Shown in pieces: positions 1 through 7,478 of a stretch of DNA of 50,661 nucleotides (position 1 is its first letter; each line of letters opens with the position of its first letter). The notes beneath the pieces were generated by a model that made no database searches, was not told where the DNA came from, and worked only from the letters and a program-made list of their open reading frames with translations. Source of the stretch: Desulfuromonadales bacterium (GTDB taxonomy: Bacteria > Desulfobacterota > Desulfuromonadia > Geobacterales > Pseudopelobacteraceae); the NCBI GenBank assembly GCA_016650295.1, contig JAENWA010000079.1:1-50661 (forward strand). The letters run 5' to 3'. Position numbers and translations under genes: made by a program.

Positions 1-131
1 GACACCCTTGCCGTCCGGCTAATGGTTCCCACCATCAGGGTCCATAGAGGACTTTCACCTCCAAGTCACTGCTTGACCACCACAATCAAGCAGATGGCGC
101 TTACGCGCCACGCGCCATGCTGGGCGCACAC
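1..131 (-). mobile_element. 5' end of a group II intron (class C-like), continuing beyond the window
   Basis: Read on the minus strand from position 131 leftward, the sequence begins GTGTGCGCCCAGCATGG, fitting the group II intron 5' boundary GUGYG. It continues with a GGAGGTGAAAGTCCTC stem (about 60-45) and ends at the window edge with GGCAAGGGTGTC, both typical of group II intron domain I. No intron-encoded reverse transcriptase is visible because the element leaves the window. It begins exactly where the right-hand box of the adjacent attC-like site should start. Class C introns are known to use attC sites and terminator hairpins as targets. The family assignment rests on remembered consensus, not a covariance search. 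Confidence 0.7.
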
Positions 132-175
132 GGCTGACAGCACAGCGGGTTCACCGCTGCTGCGCTTGGTTGGAA
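132..175 (-). other. attC-like recombination site, interrupted by the intron
   Basis: On the minus strand this holds an R''-like box TTCCAAC, spacer CAAGC, an L''-like box GCAGCAGC (156-163), a short loop, and an L'-like box GCTGTGC (140-146). L'' carries one extra G relative to L', the hallmark of attC polarity. It matches the attC at 41564-41613 over most of its length. The right box GTTRRRY is missing and the group II intron starts there. The stop codon of the methyltransferase gene lies directly upstream, as in gene cassettes. Alternatively it is the terminator of the preceding operon. Confidence 0.6.
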
Positions 176-177
176 CT

Positions 178-819
178 TCAATTAGGCTTGAATGCAGATA
201 TGAGAGTATATACGCCAAATACTCTTTCTTTTATGGCAACATTCACAAGATTATTGGTGATGTAATCCAATATGGATTTATTTGGTTTTGCGCCTACAAT
301 CATTGACTTTGCGTACATATAGATATTTGCAAAAGGATGGTACCAGCGAGAATTGAGAGGAATTGAGTCGAGAATGAGCAGTTGTCCGCCAGGTTTTAAA
401 ATAGATATTGCCTTTTTCAGGGCTTTAATCGAATCAGGGATTGCTGTTAGTGCTAAACAGAAGACGACAGCATCGAGTTCCTTCTCCGGAGCAAATTCAT
501 ACATATCCATGCACTCGAAATGGACATCGTCCCAGTGGTAGTGCTCTTTTTTGCGGTTTGCAATAGCAATCATTTGTTCAGAAAAATCGATTCCAATAAC
601 TGTAGTTTTAGAGGGAATTTTTTTTAAGAGGCTGGGTATAACGGAGGCTGGGCCACAACCCAATTCGACAATTGTGGCACCTGGGGGTAAATTGAAGCAA
701 TCGGCCAACTCATCGTAAAGACGCTTGGCTTGCCCCAGACTCATCAAGTAGGCAATGAAATCATAACTTGACGCTGCAAGATCATACTTTCTTTGGTTTG
801 AAATTTGCCGAACATCCAT
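178..819 (-). CDS. class I SAM-dependent methyltransferase
   Basis: The 213-residue protein has a Rossmann-fold methyltransferase core. Motif I, VELGCGPAS, lies near residues 51-59, followed by an acidic strand (VIGIDFS) that would bind the SAM ribose, and a motif with DAVVFCLALTAIPD before KPGGQLLILD. This is the UbiE/small-molecule methyltransferase layout; substrate unknown. It is the last gene of a leftward unit behind a TetR regulator and a B12-type radical SAM enzyme, so it may act on the same lipid or small molecule. It is visibly richer in A+T than the respiratory genes. Its stop codon abuts an attC-like site, so it could also be a captured cassette. Confidence 0.85.
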   Translation of the reverse strand: MDVRQISNQRKYDLAASSYDFIAYLMSLGQAKRLYDELADCFNLPPGATIVELGCGPASVIPSLLKKIPSKTTVIGIDFSEQMIAIANRKKEHYHWDDVHFECMDMYEFAPEKELDAVVFCLALTAIPDSIKALKKAISILKPGGQLLILDSIPLNSRWYHPFANIYMYAKSMIVGAKPNKSILDYITNNLVNVAIKERVFGVYTLISAFKPN

Positions 820-871
820 AAAACCTCCGCCTCATTTTTTTGATACATCGTAAAGATTCAACCGTAGATAG

Positions 872-1504
872 TTAGTTGAAGACATGTAAAACCGCTGTTC
901 CTGTACTATTTTTAAGAATCTCACCTGTCAAGTATGGTTGTAAAACGGTTCGCAGCACATCGTTGCCACGTCGAAGAGTGTATTCGTTGACCTCTTCACC
1001 GCCAACTTCAAGATAATTCAGCCAAAACAGAGCCACCAGCCAGATTGCATCTGCAAAACTTCCTTTTTCTATGTCATTCATGGCTTTGATACTTCCATTG
1101 GCAATGCCGCAATCGATTGTGTAGCGGATCATGTCCAGCATCTGATTGTTAGTAGAGTGAAAACACTCTTTAAGCAGTGGATCGTTCATTATCAGCGCAG
1201 TTAATTCGCGCTTGAAGAAACGATAGCGCCAGTTGTACTCCTGAATCATGATAAAGGTTTGCTCCATCGCCTCTATCGACCCTGGCTGATACTTATTAAG
1301 GATGATTTGGTACTTTTCAAGACCATATTCGTCCATTTGTACGAAAATGGCTCGTATGATGTCTTCCTTGTTGCGGAAATGGTAGTAAAGGTTGCCGGGA
1401 CTGATGCCAATGGCGGTGGCAATATGATTGGTCGAAACTGCCTTGGTCCCCTGTTCGTTAAAGAGCTGAATAGCAGTATTGATGATTTTATCACGTGTTT
1501 TCAT
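872..1504 (-). CDS. TetR/AcrR family transcriptional regulator
   Basis: The 210-residue protein has an N-terminal helix-turn-helix (about residues 5-50: TRDKIINTAIQLFNEQG, then HIATAIGISPGNLYYHFRNK), which is the TetR DNA-binding signature. The remaining helical region is the ligand-binding and dimer domain. It sits between the radical SAM gene and the methyltransferase gene on the same strand. The likely target is the long inverted repeat at 2971-3003 in front of the radical SAM gene, giving control of the whole unit including itself. The ligand is unknown. Family assignment is firm; the regulatory link is inferred from position and symmetry of the repeat. Confidence 0.9.
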   Translation of the reverse strand: MKTRDKIINTAIQLFNEQGTKAVSTNHIATAIGISPGNLYYHFRNKEDIIRAIFVQMDEYGLEKYQIILNKYQPGSIEAMEQTFIMIQEYNWRYRFFKRELTALIMNDPLLKECFHSTNNQMLDMIRYTIDCGIANGSIKAMNDIEKGSFADAIWLVALFWLNYLEVGGEEVNEYTLRRGNDVLRTVLQPYLTGEILKNSTGTAVLHVFN

Positions 1505-1591
1505 GTCTTATTTTACCTTTAATGACCATGTATAAGAGTCCTGTCACCTAGAAAATGCTGAAACTTCCCCATCACTTCACAGCGCATATCG

Positions 1592-2950
1592 TCAGTAATC
1601 AAGATGCATCGTCTTGAACTTTTCCAGAACCCGGCTGAATAACTTTATACGGATCAGCATCCCATGCAGTCCAAAACGAAAAAGTGTCGGCAGCACCCGG
1701 TAAAACGGAACGGCCTTGATCCAGAGGTTGGCAAACTCCTTGTAGAAGTCCTGTATTGGCAACGTGGTAGGGAACAGGGTGTGCAGCATGTCATATAATT
1801 CAGGTTTACGAGACAGCAGCTCATCTTCCCTTGTGTCATGAAGTTCGGTGCCAGGAAGAGGTGTCATGACGGTAAATGTTGCGTATTTGTGTTTCATCTT
1901 TCTGACGTACGCCAGCAAGGTGCTGAAGTCTTCTTTAGTATAAGCCGGATCAACCATGTAGGAGGCGTACATCATTATCCCGAGGCTATCGAGGATTTTG
2001 ACCGCCTCTGCCTGTTGTACCGTGCTGATCCCTTTCTTCATTGCTTTGAGCCGTGTATCCGAGAAGTCCTCCATTCCTACAAATACCTGTGCAAGGCCGA
2101 TTTTAGACCACTTGGCGAAGAGTTTGGGGTGATTTACGATGGTGTCTACCCGGCCATAGAGAAAGTATTTTTTGCGGATACCGGCAGCGGCAATCAAGTC
2201 GGCCAACTTGTCCATCCGCTTAACATCACACATGGATTCGTCGTCGCAGAAGAATACGTTAGGCTCCGCCACGGTGAGCAACTCCTCGACAACCTGCTCG
2301 GGGGCACGGCGCAGGTATTTTCCTTCAGTGATCTTCCAGAGTGCGCAAAAAGTGCAGCGCGCCGTGCAGCCCAGCGAAGTACGTACCGAGGCCAGCGGCG
2401 TGAACCACTCGCTGAAGTACTGCTTCCGGTAATTGGCAGTGAGAGAACGATCAGGAAACGGCAGCTCGTTAAGATCCGTGTATGGTCTCGGTTTACTGAA
2501 TATCATGCTATCAACGTGGGGAATGGCAATGCCGTCAATGTGCGAGAAGCTGCTTCCCGTTTCCACCGCGTGGAGGATTTCCCGCAGAGTGAAAACCCCT
2601 TCACCAATAACCACCGCGTCAATCCGGGCATCATTGAAATCTTTTGGTCGTACTGTGGCGTGGTGGCCACCAACAATAATCAGGACTTTGGGAAAGATGG
2701 CTTTCAGGCGTTCCGCCATTTTTTTAATGATATTGACATGGCTGGTAAAGCCGGTCAGTCCCACCACATCAGGTTGAATCCGGCGGTATTTGCTTTCGTA
2801 ATCGGGTTCAATCCTGGCATCAAACAACTGAACATCGTGGCCATCTTTCTTCAACCCCGCCCCGAGGTATTCAAGGGCCAATGGCTCAAAAAGGAAAATC
2901 TCATCTGTCAATGGATCACAACTAGGGGGTTGAATGAGAAGTACCTTCAT
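1592..2950 (-). CDS. B12-binding-domain radical SAM protein
   Basis: The 452-residue protein starts with a cobalamin-binding-type Rossmann domain (MKVLLIQPPS, later VGLTGFTSHV and VIIVGGHHAT). A radical SAM core follows with the cluster motif CTARCTFC, cysteines at about 195, 199 and 202. The C-terminal part is basic and hydrophobic, suggesting contact with membrane or a lipid substrate. Enzymes of this layout include methylases and ring-modifying enzymes such as hopanoid C-3 methylase and BchE; I cannot name the substrate. It is the first gene of a leftward unit with TetR and methyltransferase genes. A strong 33-nt inverted repeat lies just upstream of the start. Confidence 0.88.
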   Translation of the reverse strand: MKVLLIQPPSCDPLTDEIFLFEPLALEYLGAGLKKDGHDVQLFDARIEPDYESKYRRIQPDVVGLTGFTSHVNIIKKMAERLKAIFPKVLIIVGGHHATVRPKDFNDARIDAVVIGEGVFTLREILHAVETGSSFSHIDGIAIPHVDSMIFSKPRPYTDLNELPFPDRSLTANYRKQYFSEWFTPLASVRTSLGCTARCTFCALWKITEGKYLRRAPEQVVEELLTVAEPNVFFCDDESMCDVKRMDKLADLIAAAGIRKKYFLYGRVDTIVNHPKLFAKWSKIGLAQVFVGMEDFSDTRLKAMKKGISTVQQAEAVKILDSLGIMMYASYMVDPAYTKEDFSTLLAYVRKMKHKYATFTVMTPLPGTELHDTREDELLSRKPELYDMLHTLFPTTLPIQDFYKEFANLWIKAVPFYRVLPTLFRFGLHGMLIRIKLFSRVLEKFKTMHLDY

Positions 2951-2970
2951 CTTTTCTCTTCCTCCACATT

Positions 2971-3003
2971 AGAGTATTTATTCTAAAATAGAATATTTAC
3001 TCT
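2971..3003. promoter_or_regulatory. inverted-repeat operator, probably TetR-bound
   Basis: Arms AGAGTATTTATTCTA (2971-2985) and TAGAATATTTACTCT (2989-3003) are separated by AAA. They match at 13 of 15 paired positions. The repeat begins 20 nt upstream of the radical SAM start codon, where the promoter should be. Its length suits a TetR dimer or dimer pair, and a TetR gene lies in the same unit. Confidence 0.7.
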
Positions 3004-3059
3004 AGCTTGGCAAGATGAAAGTTCGTGCTTGGATGTAATAAATTTGTAAATGGCCGAGA

Positions 3060-3245
3060 TTGAAAAGGTTTTGTTCAACGACGGAAATTCTGGGGACAGT
3101 ATATAGAACTATTCCGCTTTTTGTTTTGGTCCTGGTTTTTGTGTCCGGAGAGTTCTCTCAAGCAAGGACTCAATCGGTACACTCCCCAAACAAAGGACAA
3201 AACGGGGAGTGTACCTATATTTTCCTATTTATTCCAAGGGGATAG
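3060..3245. repeat. interspersed palindromic repeat, REP-like
   Basis: No gene is convincing here. The segment has GGGGACAGTATA near 3092, a string I associate with Y1 (REP-type) transposase-linked repeats. It also has a strong hairpin: GGTACACTCCCC (3176-3187) pairs perfectly with GGGGAGTGTACC (3204-3215), a 12-bp stem with a 16-nt loop. It separates the radical SAM unit from the toxin-antitoxin genes. Confidence 0.5.
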
Positions 3246-3256
3246 AATAATATTTA

Positions 3257-3550
3257 TCAAGCACCATGCAATGCCTTCATTGCCGTTTCCGGCTCCCGGT
3301 CAAAGATGGTCAATAATGCTGCCGCAGCTCCGGTTGGATTGCGACGGTGTTGTTCCCAGTTCTGCACAGTCTTTACCTTCACGCCGATCATTGCGGCAAA
3401 AACGGATTGAGAGAGTCCGGTTTTTTCCCGCACCGCCTTCACATCCGGCGCCTCCACCGTGAACACGCGGGATGGTTGCATCTCACCCTTTGCTATGGCC
3501 ACAGCCTCTTTCATACTTTGGTGCAACTGTTCAAAAAGTTCTTTATCCAT
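3257..3550 (-). CDS. HigA/NadS-like helix-turn-helix antitoxin
   Basis: The 97-residue Xre-type protein has its helix-turn-helix at about residues 37-75 (VKAVREKTGLSQSVFAAMIGV then VKTVQNWEQHRRNPTG). This is the HigA-2/NadS layout in which the antitoxin follows the toxin gene. Its start codon overlaps the end of the reconstructed toxin reading frame (ATGGATAA), as expected for translational coupling. It should bind and autorepress at the palindrome 3878-3898. Because the toxin gene carries a frameshift, this may now be an orphan antitoxin, though its own frame is intact. Confidence 0.85.
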   Translation of the reverse strand: MDKELFEQLHQSMKEAVAIAKGEMQPSRVFTVEAPDVKAVREKTGLSQSVFAAMIGVKVKTVQNWEQHRRNPTGAAAALLTIFDREPETAMKALHGA

Positions 3551-3867
3551 GACGTTCCAACTCCTTTACCAATGCCTTGAGTATTGCTACCTGCTCCGGT
3601 TCCAGGTTCTCTTTCTTCGCTTTGGTATATGCCAGCAGCATGTAAGTCTTATGCTTCGATGTCTGCCAGTAGTATATCAGCCTCGCTCCCCCCACGTTTC
3701 CCCTTGCCTGGCAGGGCAAAACGGAGCTTCCGAATTCCGCCGCCTGCCGGTATCAGGTCGCCTGCTTGAGGATTTTTGGCAATGTCATCCTGCAAGAGGC
3801 GGTAGCTGTCATCAGGCAGTAATTCTACAATCAGCTTGGTGAACACCGGTGTTTCGATAAATTCCAT
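3543..3867 (-). pseudogene. HigB/RelE-type toxin, frameshifted in a homopolymer
   Basis: Translation from ATG at 3867 gives MEFIETPVFTKLIVELLPDD through GKGKRGG, then a wrong frame that stops early. Removing one C from the C6 run at 3688-3693 restores ARLIYYWQTSKHKTYMLLAY and continues to a stop at 3543, overlapping the antitoxin start. The restored protein is about 107 residues, normal for HigB-2-like RNases. The RBS AGGGA precedes 3867; the upstream ATG at 3888 lies inside the promoter/operator and is unlikely. Either the gene is inactive, phase-variable by slippage, or the run length is a sequencing error. Confidence 0.8.
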
Positions 3868-3876
3868 GTTGTCCCT

Positions 3877-3904
3877 ATTATACGCCATTGGCGTATAAAG
3901 TCAA
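3877..3904 (-). promoter_or_regulatory. higBA promoter with embedded operator palindrome
   Basis: On the minus strand TTGACT (3899-3904), a 16-nt spacer and a perfect TATAAT (3877-3882) form a strong sigma-70 promoter. A perfect 21-nt palindrome (3878-3898; arms TTATACGCCA and TGGCGTATAA around one T) fills the spacer and -10 box. This is the expected autoregulatory operator of a toxin-antitoxin module. Confidence 0.85.
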
Positions 3905-4006
3905 GAGCAGATTGTGTTGCGGGGCATGCCACCATATCAGTACATTAGCGTGGCATCCCGACCCAGGTTGTGGAAGTTGTCGAGGTCATTGCAAAATTGG
4001 CGCGAC

Positions 4007-4462
4007 TCACTTTCGCGTGCGCAGGAAATTGACCAGCTCCCAGCGCTCCTGCTGCGTAAGCTTGGCCTTGAAGAGGGGCATACGGCCGAAACCGAGGCTG
4101 ATCGCCTTATAAATGTGCGCGTCGCTGCGGTTTTGCAGCAGGTCGTGATCCAGGCCGGGGGGCGGCGGCTTGAGCTTCTTGCCGACCGGCCCGCGCTCTG
4201 CGGAGGTTATGCCGTGGCACATGGCGCAGTTGGTGGCGAAGAGCGCCTTGCCGCGCTCCAGTGCGGCCGGTGACGGGGAGACCGGATTCTTGAGTTCCGA
4301 CCCCTGGGTAAGCAGTTCCCTGCCGGTGACCGGCACAGCATCGACGGGAGGGGCAAGAACCGGCACCTGGTAGGGTTTGTATGAAGGCTGTTTGTCCATC
4401 CAGAGGGCCGCCATCAGGAGCGGTGCGATGGCCAGAACGACCATTCTCGCGATCGGTTTCAT
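4007..4462 (-). CDS. actE: alternative complex III monoheme cytochrome c (ActE)
   Basis: The 151-residue protein has an N-terminal hydrophobic signal/anchor (MKPIARMVVLAIAPLLMAAL). A class I cytochrome c domain follows with heme site CAMCH and a likely methionine ligand in FGRMPLFK. The start at 4462 is chosen because ATG overlaps the TGA of the upstream DUF3341 gene (ATGA). It is the last gene of the operon and corresponds to ActE, the monoheme subunit thought to pass electrons onward from quinol oxidation. The longer reading frame reaching 4861 is an artefact that overlaps actD in another frame. Confidence 0.88.
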   Translation of the reverse strand: MKPIARMVVLAIAPLLMAALWMDKQPSYKPYQVPVLAPPVDAVPVTGRELLTQGSELKNPVSPSPAALERGKALFATNCAMCHGITSAERGPVGKKLKPPPPGLDHDLLQNRSDAHIYKAISLGFGRMPLFKAKLTQQERWELVNFLRTRK

Positions 4463-5064
4463 GGCTGTTCCTCCCCAATGATCCGCAGGACGCCGGCCGC
4501 CCGCATGATCTCCTCCGCCCGTTCCCTCTGCTCGGCAGCGGAAATGGAAGAGATACCGCCGATGCACTCCTCCGGCCTCACTCCGGGGTCGCACTCCACG
4601 GCCTCCCCGCCGGGGTGGATGGAGAGGCAGATGCCGATGCACCCCTCGGCGATGGCCGGGTCGTAAGGGCGCTTCTTCAATGCGGGCAGCCCCATCTCCA
4701 GGAACATGCCGGCCATGGCGCCGATGATGGCACACAGCATGGCGACCTCGAAACAGATGATGGCGGTCGGGTAGAGGGCGATGATCGGCTTGTCGCCGGT
4801 CTGGACCGGGTAGAGCCAGGCGGTGCCGGCGGCCAGCCCGAAACCGGCCGCCGCGCCGCATAGGCCGCCTCCCAGCGCCAGCCAGCGGAACCAGGAACGC
4901 CGCTCGCTCCTGACCAGCACGCCGTCCGGATAAGGCACCGAAGTCAGCGAGTCAATCTGCGCCTCGGTAAACCCGGCCCTGATCAGTCCATCCACCGCAC
5001 CGGCGGCGGACTCGATATTGCTGAAGATACCCAGCATTTCCATCGAATTACTCCTCTCCCGCAA
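4459..5064 (-). CDS. actD: alternative complex III subunit ActD (DUF3341)
   Basis: The 201-residue membrane protein starts with an ACT-like soluble part (MLGIFSNIESAAGAVDGLIRAGFTEAQIDSLTSVPYPD). Two membrane helices follow (WFRWLALGGGLCGAAAGFGLAAG and AIICFEVAMLCAIIGAMAGMFLE), the DUF3341 layout of ActD. The likely start is the internal methionine of MEMLGIF, since family members begin there; the frame opens slightly upstream. It overlaps the end of actC and the start of actE, so translation is coupled along the operon. ActD has no cofactors and packs against the NrfD-like quinol subunit in known ACIII structures. Confidence 0.88.
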   Translation of the reverse strand: MRERSNSMEMLGIFSNIESAAGAVDGLIRAGFTEAQIDSLTSVPYPDGVLVRSERRSWFRWLALGGGLCGAAAGFGLAAGTAWLYPVQTGDKPIIALYPTAIICFEVAMLCAIIGAMAGMFLEMGLPALKKRPYDPAIAEGCIGICLSIHPGGEAVECDPGVRPEECIGGISSISAAEQRERAEEIMRAAGVLRIIGEEQP

Positions 5065-6457
5065 TGGACGGCACCCGTGCGCGGCCCAGCAGAACCTCGG
5101 CCTTGCGGGCCTCCAGTTCGCGCACGTCGGAAATTGCCATGATCGGGAAGAACTTGGCGAAGAGGGTAAAGAGCAGGGCGAAACCGGCCAGGGCGGCTAT
5201 GTTGATCGAGATTTCAACCCAGGAGGGTGAATAGCTGCCCCAGGCAAAGGGCATGTTCTTGTGGGAGAGCGACGGCACGATGATCAGGAAGCGCTCGATG
5301 AACATGCCCACATTGACCAGCAGCGAGACCACCAGCATCACGCCGATGGAGCGCCTCAGCCGCTTGATGCACATGCAGGTGATCGGCAGCAGAGAGTTGC
5401 CCAGCAACATGACCAGCAACTGGGGGGTGTATTTGCCGGACATGAAGCCGAAGACCTCCCACTCGATCGGTTCATGGGCGTACCAGATAGTCTGGACCTC
5501 GACAAAATAGGCATAGGACCAGAGCAGGGAGATCACCAGCAGCAGCTTGCCCATGTTGTCGAAGTGCAGCGGGGTCAGGTACTCCTCCAGGTGGAAGGCC
5601 TTGCGGATGGTGATCATCAGGGTGATCACGGCCGCCACCCCGGACAGGATCGCACCGATCACGAAGTAGGGGGGAAAGATGGTGCTGTGCCAGCCGGGCA
5701 CCACGGTCACGGCAAAGTCCCAGGCCACGATGGAGTGCACCGAGACCGCCACCGGGATGATCATGGCCGCCATCAGGGTCGAGGCTTTGTGATAGACCGA
5801 CCATTCGTGGGACGTGCCGCGCCACCCCATGGCCAGGATGCCGTACATCGTGTGCCGCCAGCCGGATGTGCGGTCGCGGGCCACGGCCAGATCGGGCAGC
5901 AGCCCCAGGTAGAGGAACAGGCTGCTGCCGATGATGTAGGCCGTAATGGCGGTCATGTCCCACAGCAGGGCCGAACGGAAATTGGGCCACAGCCCGCGCT
6001 GGTTGGGATAGGGGATCATATAGAAGAAGGTCCAGTTGCGTCCCAGGTGGATCAGCGGAAACATGCCGGCCACGGTGATGCAGAAGACGGTCATGGCCTC
6101 GGCGGCGCGCAGGATCGGGCGGCGCCAGTTGGCCTGGGAGAGGCGCAGGATCGAGGAGACCATGGTGCCGGAGTGGGACAGTCCGACCCAGAAGACGAAG
6201 CCGGTGATGTAGAAGCCCCACATGACCGGACGGTTCTTGCCGGTCACGTACATGCCGTTCATCATTTGGTAAGTAAAGGCCGCCAGCCCCCAGGCCACCA
6301 CCGCCCCCAGGAAAAAGGCCAGCAGGTACCAGCGCAGGGTCGGCGGACGCAGGGAGGAGAGAAGGTCGTCGTTGATGTGGGCGGCATTTTTGGCTGGCGG
6401 AGTAGAATGGGAATTATGGGAAACATTGGAGTTATGGGACTCTTGGAATTCAGACAT
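5048..6457 (-). CDS. actC: alternative complex III quinol-oxidising membrane subunit ActC (NrfD family)
   Basis: The 469-residue polytopic protein has about ten transmembrane segments and the NrfD/PsrC pattern: WYLLAFFLGAVVAWGLAAF near the N-terminus, then WVGLSHSGTMVSSILRL and HSIVAWDF. NrfD subunits carry the menaquinol site and no hemes. The start at 6457 is chosen because ATGTCTGA overlaps the stop of the upstream iron-sulfur gene. The family's usual length is about 450-480 residues, so it appears complete. Its partners are the iron-sulfur protein just upstream and ActD downstream. No second NrfD-like gene (ActF) is present in this operon. Confidence 0.92.
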   Translation of the reverse strand: MSEFQESHNSNVSHNSHSTPPAKNAAHINDDLLSSLRPPTLRWYLLAFFLGAVVAWGLAAFTYQMMNGMYVTGKNRPVMWGFYITGFVFWVGLSHSGTMVSSILRLSQANWRRPILRAAEAMTVFCITVAGMFPLIHLGRNWTFFYMIPYPNQRGLWPNFRSALLWDMTAITAYIIGSSLFLYLGLLPDLAVARDRTSGWRHTMYGILAMGWRGTSHEWSVYHKASTLMAAMIIPVAVSVHSIVAWDFAVTVVPGWHSTIFPPYFVIGAILSGVAAVITLMITIRKAFHLEEYLTPLHFDNMGKLLLVISLLWSYAYFVEVQTIWYAHEPIEWEVFGFMSGKYTPQLLVMLLGNSLLPITCMCIKRLRRSIGVMLVVSLLVNVGMFIERFLIIVPSLSHKNMPFAWGSYSPSWVEISINIAALAGFALLFTLFAKFFPIMAISDVRELEARKAEVLLGRARVPSIAGEE

Positions 6458-7163
6458 GCTCTCTTCCTCCTCCCTTGAGATAGAAGACCGAGGGGTGCGT
6501 GCCCAGGTGCTCCAGCAGCTGGAAACGGCGCGGGCTGCGGGAAAGGCGCGCCACCCGGCTGCGGGGGTCGGCCAGGTTGCCGAAGACCATCGCCTCGGCC
6601 GGGCAGGTCTGGGCACAGGCCGGCTGCACCTCGCCGTCGCGGACCTGCCTCCCCTCCCCTTTGGCCTCCTCCTTGGCGCGGCGGATGCGCTGGATGCAGA
6701 AGCTGCACTTCTCCATCACGCCGCGGCTGCGGACAGTGATGTCGGGAGAGAGCTGGTTGTCCAGCGGCTTGGGCCACTCGTGCTGGTAGAAGTTGAAGAC
6801 CCGCACGGCGTAGGGGCAGTTGTTGCCGCAGTAGCGGGTGCCGACGCAGCGGTTGTAAACCTGGCCGTTGAGGCCGTCCGGGTTGTGGTAGCTGGCGTAG
6901 ACCGGGCAGACCGGTTCGCAAGGGGCGTCGTGGCAGTGCTGGCACATGACCGGCAGGAAGCGTACTCGCACGTCCGGATACTCACCTACCCAGTAGCGTT
7001 CGATGCGCAGCCAGTGCATGTTGCGCCCCTCGGAGATCTCCTTCTTGTCACAGAGCCCCACGTTGTTCTCGGCCTGGCAGGCCACCACGCAGGCACCGCA
7101 GCCGGTGCAGCGGTCCAGGTCGATCACCATCCCCCATTTGTACGGACTGGTCATTTTTTCCAT
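6450..7163 (-). CDS. actB2: 4Fe-4S ferredoxin subunit of alternative complex III (ActB2)
   Basis: The 237-residue iron-sulfur protein resembles NrfC/PsrB. Cysteine groups are CTGCGACVVAC, CQHCHDAPCEPVC, CVGTRYCGNNC, CSFC and CAQTC, enough for four cubane clusters. In the Rhodothermus complex this domain is fused to the molybdopterin-fold domain in ActB; here the two are separate genes with a small DUF4177 gene between them. It should relay electrons from the ActC quinol site to the pentaheme ActA. Translation may start at MEKMTSP or at the internal MTSP. It overlaps actC by eight bases. Confidence 0.92.
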   Translation of the reverse strand: MEKMTSPYKWGMVIDLDRCTGCGACVVACQAENNVGLCDKKEISEGRNMHWLRIERYWVGEYPDVRVRFLPVMCQHCHDAPCEPVCPVYASYHNPDGLNGQVYNRCVGTRYCGNNCPYAVRVFNFYQHEWPKPLDNQLSPDITVRSRGVMEKCSFCIQRIRRAKEEAKGEGRQVRDGEVQPACAQTCPAEAMVFGNLADPRSRVARLSRSPRRFQLLEHLGTHPSVFYLKGGGREHV

Positions 7164-7206
7164 TAGTTAACTTTCCTGATAGGTTCAATTATCCTGCAAA
7201 TGGCGG

Positions 7207-7407
7207 TTAAGCCGGCCTGTGCCTCTTCAGAACAGCATGATACTTGGTGCGATTCCCTGTCATATGATGCGGGAGGTAGTTGATCAACTCCCACCCTTCG
7301 CTTCCCAATTCGTTCAACAGATGGACGCCCTCATGCAGCCGTGTTTCGTACTCATCCTCATCCTCCGATTCCATTCCGACGAAGATGATTTTATATTCCC
7401 AGACCAT
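7207..7407 (-). CDS. DUF4177-like small protein
   Basis: A 66-residue protein beginning MVWEYKIIFVG and containing LNELGSEGWELINYLPHH, the core of DUF4177 proteins (function unknown). An RBS (AAGGAGAT) lies before the ATG. It is inserted between the two halves of ActB in the complex III operon. I know of no role for DUF4177 in ACIII, so it may be a passenger, or an assembly or regulatory factor. Confidence 0.8.
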   Translation of the reverse strand: MVWEYKIIFVGMESEDEDEYETRLHEGVHLLNELGSEGWELINYLPHHMTGNRTKYHAVLKRHRPA

Positions 7408-7434
7408 GCGGATCTCCTTTCAAGTGGCCGTCTT

Positions 7435-7467
7435 AAACCTCCGAGGTTTTGAAAACCTCGGAGGTTT
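7435..7467. repeat. perfect 33-nt palindrome
   Basis: Arms AAACCTCCGAGGTTTT (7435-7450) and AAAACCTCGGAGGTTT (7452-7467) are perfect complements around a single G. It lies between actB1 and the DUF4177 gene, inside the operon. It resembles an interspersed palindromic repeat rather than a terminator, as no T-run extends beyond the stem. Confidence 0.75.
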
Positions 7468-7478
7468 GCCTTTCATTC

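Noticed and set aside
816-872. attC-like TTCAAC...GTTGAA between TetR and methyltransferase
   Set aside because: Only a five-base pair with no L boxes.
1838-2986. 382-codon plus-strand frame
   Set aside because: Antisense to the radical SAM gene, with low-complexity basic composition and no RBS.
5261-6478. 405-codon plus-strand frame
   Set aside because: Antisense to actC; histidine-, aspartate- and glutamine-rich translation typical of a shadow frame.
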